Source of the DNA: Nemertoderma westbladi
Lineage: Eukaryota; Xenacoelomorpha; Nemertodermatida; Nemertodermatidae
Assembly (NCBI GenBank): GCA_032718475.1
Contig: JAUCBJ010007086.1
Coordinates: 1-24,299, forward strand
DNA: 24,299 nt
Direction: 5' to 3'
Shown here: positions 8,958 through 17,200 of the stretch, piece after piece
How positions within the stretch are numbered: position 1 is the first letter of the stretch
How the letters are laid out: each line of letters starts with the position of its first letter
Made by a program: the position numbers and the translations under genes
Notes under the pieces: generated by a model
What the model saw: the letters and a program-made list of their open reading frames with translations, nothing else
Database searches by the model: none
What the model was told of the DNA's origin: nothing

Positions 8958-9442
8958 ATATAGTCAAAGTCGTTAAAGTAATTATTGTTAACTAATATTA
9001 ATATATTAACTAATTATTATTATTCAGTAGCTGGTGACTATTTTCGTTCTTGTGAACCTTAAATAATCTGGCGAAACCCACTGAGTTAGTTAAAAGAGCA
9101 TCCGATTGGTGGGTTGCCCGTGGCCATGGATACATCTCATGTTCTTCAATGCAATTGTCTTCCTTCTGGCATTGTTTTCTGCTTCTTTTGTTCCATTGGG
9201 TCAATAGATCTGGCAAACCCTATTATTTATCTAACTCCCCTTTAGTACTGTACTACTGTAGTACGTATGTGTGTGTTTTACATTCCTTTCTTTGGGAATA
9301 ATTTTGGCTAGATTTCCGCCCGTCCCCCCATTTTATGTTATATACCAAAAAGTACTGCATCATTTGTTCTTTGAAAAAAAGCCGAAAAAGGCCTAAACAT
9401 TCTTGAATAATGTTGAACCATGCTCGCATGTGTGTTGGCCAA
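8958..9442. other. Upstream region of the minus-strand exons
   Basis: A minus-strand CCAATCGG box near 9101-9108 lies about 150 bp upstream of the ATG at 8957 and is the only promoter-like element seen. A 7-bp-arm palindrome, GTACTACTGTAGTAC, sits at 9250-9264. A 68-codon minus frame (9010-9216) has no family features. Confidence 0.35.
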
Positions 9443-9464
9443 CCCCCCCCCCCCCCCCCCCCCC
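9443..9464. repeat. Poly(C) tract, 22 bp
   Basis: Uninterrupted C homopolymer, third of the long G/C homopolymers in this region. Confidence 0.97.
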
Positions 9465-9764
9465 ACCCAACAATGTTTTATAAAAATATTAATGATTTAT
9501 GCTGCATACAGTAGGCCTACAGTAGATATATTACGTGGTTGTGTAAGATTTATAATGGCTTTTACTTTCGATAAAAGTATAGATCTCTATGAAGTATACC
9601 TCTAACACTATAAACACCAGGTCGGCATTATCATTCATGACATCCACCACCACATTATCAGCCCCCTCCTCTAAACTAGGCACTTTATAAAATTTCATAT
9701 ACACTATATGTTCATAATTACGCCACCCGCACGCACTTCATCTTTAGTTTATTTAAAAAAAAGG
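9465..9764. other. Non-coding flank of the retroelement remnant
   Basis: No gene. It includes a TAGGCCTA palindrome at 9512-9519 and an A-rich run at 9754-9762 that may mark the truncation junction of the retroelement fragment. Confidence 0.4.
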
Positions 9765-10468
9765 AATGCGGGATGTTGGCTAGACGCGATTCCCTGCAGT
9801 TCCCTAGGTCTCAAGCTTTCTAACTCTCAGCTCTGCCTATCAATCGCTACCCGCCTCGGCTGCAAATTTACCGAGCCCCACGCCTGCACCAGGTGTGGAA
9901 GCCCAGTCCATGCGGATGGACTACCCGGCCTTTATTGCCAGAAGAGTGCTGGCCGATTCGCCCGCCATTCAATGTTGAATGAGATTGTAAAGCGTGGGTT
10001 GTCCAGCTGTAATATCCCCTCTATTCTTGAACCACCCGGCCTCTCTAGAACAAATGGTTAACGGGTAGATGGGATGACTCTAGTACCTTGGGAGAGCGGA
10101 AAGACTTTGACCTGGGACGCCTCTGTGGTGGACCCCCTCGCACCAAGCCACTTATCCACCAGCCAGAATGAGGGAGGACGCGTTGCCCAGGAACAGGAGA
10201 AAATAAAAACACAAAGTACCTGGATCTTATGGACTGCAGTTATCAATCTACTCCTGTTGCGTTTGAGACCTTTGGCCGACCCGGACCAGCCACTGCAACC
10301 TTCATGAAAGACCTAGGGAGACGACTCCACAACGCTACCATGGAGCCACGATCCCATCGATTCCTGTTGCAAAGGCTGTCAATAGCAATCTTAATGGGTA
10401 ACGCCGCATCTATCCTGGGAACAGTAGACTCTAGTAACTCTGATGGGCTTTTTGATTTACTCGAATAA
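9765..10468 (+). pseudogene. Retrotransposon endonuclease C-terminus, decayed
   Basis: Three pieces read as one C-terminal region of a non-LTR-type retroelement polyprotein. The first (9765-10058) has W-L-D-A-I-P, L-G-L-K-L-S-N, a zinc-ribbon-like H-A-C-T-R-C-G then C-Q-K-S-A-G-R, R-H-S-M-L-N and a P-P-G-L-S-R end. After an in-frame TAA at 10059-10061 the same frame resumes with R-V-D-G-M-T-L-V-P-W and L-T-W-D-A-S-V-V-D, a restriction-like nuclease signature in which the family's usual R-P-D-G is here R-V-D-G. Near 10212 the frame shifts by one base and continues to 10468 with A-F-E-T-F-G, D-L-G-R-R-L and G-N-A-A-S-I-L-G. The reverse transcriptase domain is absent, so the copy is 5'-truncated, as is usual for such elements. 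Stop, frameshift and altered active-site motif indicate a dead copy. The precise clade is not determined. Confidence 0.75.
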
Positions 10469-10469
10469 A
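10464..10469 (+). terminator. AATAAA signal overlapping the stop
   Basis: The hexamer contains the TAA stop of the retroelement remnant, so its 3' untranslated region would be minimal. Confidence 0.35.
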
Positions 10470-10700
10470 TACAACCATTACGTAATAATTTCACCTAATA
10501 CTTCTAGTTCAGTAACAATTACTGAAAGAGACATAAAATAATTAAGTTTTTTTTAATAAAAAATTATTCTAAATAACTTTACTTGGAAATTTTAAATACA
10601 GAAATTTCAGTTTATTAAATATTAGTTTTATTGCACCGTTAAAGATTAAATAAAGTTTGGATGGTACTCATGCCCTCATTCTTCTTAATTATATGTATAT

Positions 10701-12040
10701 CATATAATTTATTACAGGCTAGACATAGTTTGTCTAGCTGTTAGCACAACATTAGTTGGCCAGATAATATACACACACACCAATATTGGTTACACCATGT
10801 CATATAATTGATTACACTGTAGTTGAGTTGTTAGCACAATATTAGCTAGCCAGATAATATACACACTCGCCATGGTTACACCTAGTCATATAATTGATTA
10901 GACTGTAGTTTAGTTGTTAGCACAACATTAGTTAGCCAGATAATATACACACTCGCCATGGTTACACCTAGTCATATAATTGATGACACTGTAGTTGAGT
11001 TGTTAGCACAACATTAGTTGGCCAGATAATATACACACACACCAATATTGGTTACACCTTGTCATATAATTGATTACACTGTAGTTGAGTTGTTAGCACA
11101 ACATTAGTTAGCCAGATAATATACACACTCGCCAATATTGCGGTTAAACTTAGTCATATAATTGATGACACTGTAGTTGAGTTGTTAGCACAATATTAGT
11201 TAGCCAGATAATATACACACTCGCCATGGTTACACCTAGTCATATAATTGATTACACTGTAGTTGAGTTGTTAGCACAACATTAGTTAGCCAGATAATAT
11301 ACACACACACCAATATTGGTTACACCTTGTCATATAATTGATTACACTGTAGTTGAGTTGTTAGCACAATATTAGTTAGCCAGATAATATACAGACTCGC
11401 CATGGTTACACCTAGTCATATAATTGATTACACTGTAGTTTAGTTGTTAGCACAACATTAGTTAGCCAGATAATATACACACTCGCCAATATTGCGGTTA
11501 AACTTAGTCATATAATTGATGACACTGTAGTTGAGTTGTTAGCACAACATTAGTTAGCCAGATAATATACACACACACCAATATTGGTTACACCTTGTCA
11601 TATAATTGATTACACTGTAGTTGAGTTGTTAGCACAATATTAGTTAGCCAGATAATATACACACTCGCCATGGTTACACCTAGTCATATAATTGATTACA
11701 CTGTAGTTTAGTTGTTAGCACAACATTAGTTAGCCAGATAATATACACACTCGCCAATATTGCGGTTAAACTTAGTCATATAATTGATTACACTGAAGTG
11801 TAGTTGTTAGCACAATATTTGTTAGTCAGATAATATACACACACACCAATATTGGTTACACCTTGTCATATAATTGATTACACTGTAGTTCTGTTAGCAC
11901 AATATTAGTTAGCCAGTTAATATACACAATCGCCATGGTTACACCCAGTCATATAATTAATTACACTGTAGTTCTGTTAGCACAATATTAGTTAGCCAGT
12001 TAATATACACGCTCTCCAATATTGGTTTTAATAATAATAA
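10701..12040. repeat. Satellite array, 86-92-bp monomers, about 15 copies
   Basis: Anchor CATATAATT occurs at 10701, 10801, 10887, 10973, 11063, 11155, 11241, 11331, 11417, 11509, 11599, 11685, 11777, 11867 and 11950. Each monomer then carries ACACTGTAGTTGAGTTG, GTTAGCACAA, TTAGTTAGCCAGATAATATA and a short variable segment. That segment has three forms: A, CACACCAATATTGGTT (90 bp spacing); B, CTCGCCATGGTT (86 bp); C, CTCGCCAATATTGCGGTT (92 bp). The first monomer replaces its middle with an 8-bp hairpin, GCTAGACA/TGTCTAGC (10718-10738), and the last fades into an ATA run, so both edges are in the window. No coding frame. Confidence 0.95.
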
Positions 12041-12489
12041 TAATTGGATCTTTACTTGTTATCCAAAGGATATGAAATTACATTCAAAGAAATTGAAGGA
12101 CGTGTTAGATTTAAATACATTTGGTTACATTTTAGTACAGGTTAGTTAAAAATTGCAATGTTAGTAAAATAATTTGGTGCGCAAAATCAAGTGGCCAGCG
12201 ATAAGTCGAGGATAATGATGTACACGTACTGTTTAAGCGGGGCGAGAATGTGTAGTTGGCGTGGCGTGGGCAGGAAATATAGCTGTCGGTTGTACCTTTG
12301 GGGTTAGCGCAAAAAGCGCAGAAATGGGATTCATACGGACTCAATATGGAATTTATTATAGATTCAATAATAATGTTAAATATTTTGCAAGATCAGCCTC
12401 TAGATATGACTATACGGAATATAACTTTATGGACTTTATAAACTTTAAGACATGTACCTAACGTTAAAACTACAACACAATCTGTGAAC
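12041..12489. other. Unique spacer between satellite and foldback element
   Basis: No supportable gene. Short open frames on both strands (12132-12344, 12261-12461) overlap each other and lack family features. Confidence 0.45.
12482..12489 (+). repeat. Left 8-bp direct repeat (candidate target duplication)
   Basis: CTGTGAAC, identical to 12991-12998. The bases on either side differ between the two copies, so the repeat is exactly 8 bp. Confidence 0.65.
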
Positions 12490-12990
12490 GGTTGGTGAAA
12501 ATTCTTAGCCCGCGTGTTTTCTTAGCCCGCGAGTATTCTTAGCCCGCGAGTATTCTTAGCCCGCCGGTATTCCTAGATCGCGAATATTCTTAGCCCGCGG
12601 GTATTCTTAGCCAGTGAGTATTCTTAGCCCGCGAGTTAGTAAAGGAGCAGGTTAGTAAAGGAGCAGGTTAGTAAAGGAGCAGGTTTCAGAGGCGTATTGG
12701 GGGAACCAAAACAATAAACGTTATTGTTTTGCAGGCTAAGAATACCCACGGGCTGAGAATACCAACGGGCTAAGAATACCCATGGGCTAAGAATACTCGC
12801 GGGCTAAGAAAACCCATGTGCTAAGAATACCCACGGGCTAGAATACGCACGGGCTAAGAATACACGCGGTCTAAGAATACGCACGGGCTAAGACTACACG
12901 CGGTCTAAGAATACCCACGGGCTAAGAATGCACGCGGGCTATGAATACATGCGGGCTAAGAACACCCACCGGCTAAGAATTCCTGAGACC
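12490..12990. mobile_element. Foldback-type element of inverted 17-bp minisatellites
   Basis: The left arm (12499-12635) has 8 copies of a 17-bp unit, TTCTTAGCCCGCGAGTA; the right arm (12734-12981) has about 15 copies of its reverse complement, GGCTAAGAATACCCACG-like. Both ends begin GGT on their own strand and reach AATTCTTAGCC within 10 bases, so termini are inverted. A perfect 8-bp direct repeat, CTGTGAAC, flanks the element at 12482-12489 and 12991-12998, as expected of a target-site duplication. Between the arms lie three 16-bp copies of GTTAGTAAAGGAGCAG (12635-12682), a segment shared with 2430-2486, and an apex palindrome (12707-12731). Inverted terminal arrays of short tandem repeats are the hallmark of foldback elements such as FB in Drosophila and TU in sea urchin. 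It has no coding capacity, so it would be non-autonomous. Confidence 0.7.
12707..12731. repeat. Apex palindrome of the foldback element
   Basis: Perfect 11-bp arms, CAAAACAATAA (12707-12717) and TTATTGTTTTG (12721-12731), with a 3-base loop ACG. It sits where the two inverted minisatellite arms meet. Confidence 0.9.
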
Positions 12991-12998
12991 CTGTGAAC
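12991..12998 (+). repeat. Right 8-bp direct repeat (candidate target duplication)
   Basis: CTGTGAAC, the partner of 12482-12489, immediately outside the right inverted terminus. Confidence 0.65.
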
Positions 12999-13001
12999 TC
13001 A

Positions 13002-13139
13002 TGGAATCAATACACCTAACATAAAATTCTTGGAATTGATACACCTACCAGTAATCTTATGGAAACAATACACCTAACAGTAATCGGGTGGAAACGATAC
13101 ACCTAACAGTAAACGGGTGGAATTGATACACCTAACATG
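13002..13139 (+). repeat. 29-bp minisatellite, about 4.8 copies
   Basis: Units start at 13002, 13031, 13060, 13089 and 13118, exactly 29 bp apart, each with TGGAA, then ATACACCTAACA with few changes. It begins only 3 bp past the right direct repeat of the foldback element. Confidence 0.92.
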
Positions 13140-13365
13140 TATATTTACTATATATTCCCATTGCAGCTGCATGGGGGCGCAAGGTAAAAAAACACACTGA
13201 AAATTTATCTGGCAAATTAAATTCACCTAACATAGCTTGAAACTTCGCGACATGATTTTTTTCGTAATTTGAGACAACTGTTAGCGGAAAGTGTTAGCAC
13301 AATTGCGAAGTTAGCACAATGATTGTGGGAATCTGGCGAAATGTTAGGTGTATTACGCGTTTGCA

Positions 13366-13368
<3 letters not shown>
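13140..13368 (+). repeat. GTTAGCAC-bearing left flank of second (CA)n
   Basis: From about 13279 the flank holds GTTAGCGGAAAG, GTGTTAGCACAATTGCG, AGTTAGCACAATGA and GTTAGGTGTATTACGCGTTTGCA leading into (CA)n. This resembles both flanks of the first (CA)n tract. The first 130 bp is unremarkable. Confidence 0.5.

Positions 13369-13419
<51 letters not shown>
13369..13419. repeat. (CA)n microsatellite, about 51 bp
   Basis: Uninterrupted CA run ended by ATACGTG. Derived open frames are artefacts. Confidence 0.97.
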
Positions 13420-13422
<3 letters not shown>

Positions 13423-14239
13423 GTGTCTAGGCGGCCAATTGAGGACTTGCTACTTCCTACAGTGGAATTGGGGACTTTTTTCATTTTGTTGCTGTGAATT
13501 CAACCAAGGTATCAAAATGTACGTCAAGATATCCTCTACATGTTTCCAATGAAGACAAATTATGAAAATCAATAAGTTTCATTATATTTGAGATCACATG
13601 TTACATAGGCAATGAGGACATTCATAGCTAGTTACCCCCTAGACAGGAAATGAGGACACACATCCTGTGTATATAAATGAGGGATATACATTTCAATTTT
13701 TGCCGCAAGGTGGCGTCCTGTAGTGATACATTTACAGTAGGGAAGGATACGGATAAAATGGAAGAAGAAGGGCAAAATTGAGTGTGGTGGGATAACTTAT
13801 CTGGTTGCACAATAACTATCCTTAATTTTTATGTGGTAAGATGTCCTGCTACACCCCATCCTGCCATTATGATTACTCCGATGACTTTGGGCGCGAAACT
13901 ACCTCCTTAATATTTATGAATGGAAAGAAGGGATTTCGGTAAAGGAAAAAGGGCTTTATATTTCAGGGTATAATTATATAATATATTTAATTCCGTTACA
14001 CTGTATTGACGCTGGCTGGAGTGATAATGAACATGAATAATTAAAGCTTGTGATTATAATACTAAAGATAAAACAATATACATACAACACCAAAGTGACA
14101 TTTCAAACTATAATGCCTCATACCATACCACTTACAGTGTCACTATTAATATATTTATTATAGGAAGCTATTAATATAGGAGGCCTACAGTATTTTTGTG
14201 ATCTGAGAAAATGAGTCCAGTTGTATTGTTGGAAAGATA
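13420..14239. other. Unique DNA before the 99-bp array
   Basis: No supportable gene. A TATATAAA at 13670-13677 and a CTCF-like motif at 13703-13715 are the only regulatory-looking words. An ATG at 14211 opens a 16-codon frame that stops inside the first repeat unit. Confidence 0.45.
13703..13715 (+). promoter_or_regulatory. CTCF-like motif
   Basis: CCGCAAGGTGGCG fits the CTCF core CCRCNAGRKGGCR at every position. It lies about 525 bp before the satellite boundary. Sequence match only; the protein's presence in this organism and occupancy are assumed, not shown. Confidence 0.3.
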
Positions 14240-17200
14240 TATCTCATCCCAGCTGCTCTAGATTTACTAATAAATCTAAGGTCCTCAATTCCGCTATGTT
14301 TCCACGGATCTCCAGACACACATCTACCAATAATATGTCATCACATCCCAGCTATTCTAGATTTACTAATAAACCTAAGGTCCTCAATTCCGCTATGTTT
14401 CAACGGATCTCCAGACACACATCTACCAATAATATGTCATCACATCCTAGCTATTCTAGATTTACTAATAAACCTAAGGTCCTCAATTCCGCTATGTTTC
14501 AACGGATCTCCAGACACACATCTACCAATAATATGTCATCACATCCCAGCTATTCTAGATTTAGTAATAAACCAAAGGTCCTCAATTCCGCTATGTTTCC
14601 ACGGATCTCCAGACACACATCTTCCAATAACATGTCATCCCATCCCAGCTATTCTAGATTTACTAATAAACCTAAGGTCCTCAATTCCGCTATGTTTCAA
14701 CGGATCTCCAGACACACATCTACCAATAACATGTCATCCCATCCCAGCTATTCTAGATTTAGTAATAAACCTAAGGTCCTCAATTCCGCTATGTTTCAAC
14801 GGATCTCCAGACACACATCTACCAATAATATGTCATCACATCCCAGCTATTCTAGATTTACTAATAAACCTAAGGTCCTCAATTCCGCTATGTTTCAACG
14901 GATCTCCAGACACACATCTACCAATAATATGTCATCACATCCTAGCTATTCTAGATTTACTAATAAACCTAAGGTCCTCAATTCCGCTATGTTTCAACGG
15001 ATCTCCAGACACACATCTACCAATAATATGTCATCACATCCCAGCTATTCTAGATTTACTAATAAACCTAAGGTCCTCAATTCCGCTATGTTTCCACGGA
15101 TCTCCAGACACACATCTACCAATAACATGTCATCCCATCCCAGCTATTCTAGATTTAGTAATAAACCTAAGGTCCTCAATTCCGCTATGTTTCAACGGAT
15201 CTCCAGACACACATCTACCAATAATATGTCATCCCATCCCAGCTATTCTAGATTTAGTAATAAACATAAGGTCCTCAATTCCGCTATGTTTCCACGGATC
15301 TCCAGACACACATCTACCAATAACATGTCATCCCATCCCAGCTATTCTAGATTTAGTAATAAACCTAAGGTCCTCAATTCCGCTATGTTTCAACGGATCT
15401 CCAGACACACATCTACCAATAATATGTCATCACATCCCAGCTATTCTAGATTTACTAATAAACCTAAGGTCCTCAATTCCGCTATGTTTCAACGGATCTC
15501 CAGACACACATCTACCAATAATATGTCATCACATCCTAGCTATTCTAGATTTACTAATAAACCTAAGGTCCTCAATTCCGCTATGTTTCAACGGATCTCC
15601 AGACACACATCTACCAATAATATGTCATCACATCCCAGCTATTCTAGATTTACTAATAAACCTAAGGTCCTCAATTCCGCTATGTTTCAACGGATCTCCA
15701 GACACACATCTACCAATAATATGTCATCACATCCTAGCTATTCTAGATTTACTAATAAACCTAAGGTCCTCAATTCCGCTATGTTTCAACGGATCTCCAG
15801 ACACACATCTACCAATAATATGTCATCACATCCCAGCTATTCTAGATTTAGTAATAAACCAAAGGTCCTCAATTCCGCTATGTTTCCACGGATCTCCAGA
15901 CACACATCTACCAATAACATGTCATCCCATCCCAGCTATTCTAGATTTAGTAATAAACCTAAGGTCCTCAATTCCGCTATGTTTCAACGGATCTCCAGAC
16001 ACACATCTACCAATAATATGTCATCACATCCCAGCTATTCTAGATTTACTAATAAACCTAAGGTCCTCAATTCCGCTATGTTTCAACGGATCTCCAGACA
16101 CACATCTACCAATAATATGTCATCACATCCCAGCTATTCTAGATTTAGTAATAAACCTAAGGTCCTCAATTCCGCTATGTTTCAACGGATCTCCAGACAC
16201 ACATCTACCAATAATATGTTATCACATCCCAGCTATTCTAGATTTACTAATAAACCTAAGGTCCTCAATTCCGCTATGTTTCAACGGATCTCCAGACACA
16301 CATCTACCAATAATATGTCATCCCATCCCAGCTATTCTAGATTTACTAATAAACCTAAGGTCCTCAATTCCGCTATGTTTCAACGGATCTCCAGACACAC
16401 ATCTACCAATAATATGTCATCACATCCCAGCTATTCTAGATTTAGTAATAAACCTAAGGTCCTCAATTCCGCTATGTTTCAACGGATCTCCAGACACACA
16501 TCTACCAATAATATGTCATCCCATCCCAGCTATTCTAGATTTAGTAATAAACCTAAGGTCCTCAATTCCGCTATGTTTCAACGGATCTCCAGACACACAT
16601 CTACCAATAATATGTCATCACATCCCAGCTATTCTAGATTTAGTAATAAACCTAAGGTCCTCAATTCCGCTATGTTTCAACGGATCTCCAGACACACATC
16701 TTCCAATAACATGTCATCCCATCCCAGCTATTCTAGATTTAGTAATAAACCTAAGGTCCTCAATTCCGCTATGTTTCAACGGATCTCCAGACACACATCT
16801 ACCAATAATATGTCATCACATCCCAGCTATTCTAGATTTACTAATAAACCTAAGGTCCTCAATTCCGCTATGTTTCAACGGATCTCCAGACACACATCTA
16901 CCAATAATATGTCATCACATCCCAGCTATTCTAGATTTACTAATAAACCTAAGGTCCTCAATTCCGCTATGTTTCAACGGATCTCCAGACACACATCTAC
17001 CAATAATATGTCATCACATCCCAGCTATTCTAGATTTACTAATAAACCTAAGGTCCTCAATTCCGCTATGTTTCCACGGATCTCCAGACACACATCTACC
17101 AATAATATGTTATCACATCCCAGCTATTCTAGATTTAGTAATAAACCAAAGGTCCTCAATTCCGCTATGTTTCAACGGATCTCCAGACACACATCTACCA

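Noticed and set aside
10058-10494. Minus-strand open frames opposite the retroelement remnant
   Set aside because: They are antisense shadows of the recognisable + strand nuclease region.
10701-12040. CRISPR-like repeat-spacer structure
   Set aside because: The variable part of each monomer has only three recurring forms, not unique spacers.
13223-13552. Open frames across the second (CA)n tract
   Set aside because: Same microsatellite artefact; flanking parts have no family features.
13670-13677. TATA box driving transcription into the 99-bp array
   Set aside because: TATATAAA is expected by chance in AT-rich DNA, lies over 550 bp from the array and has no supporting start-site or first exon.
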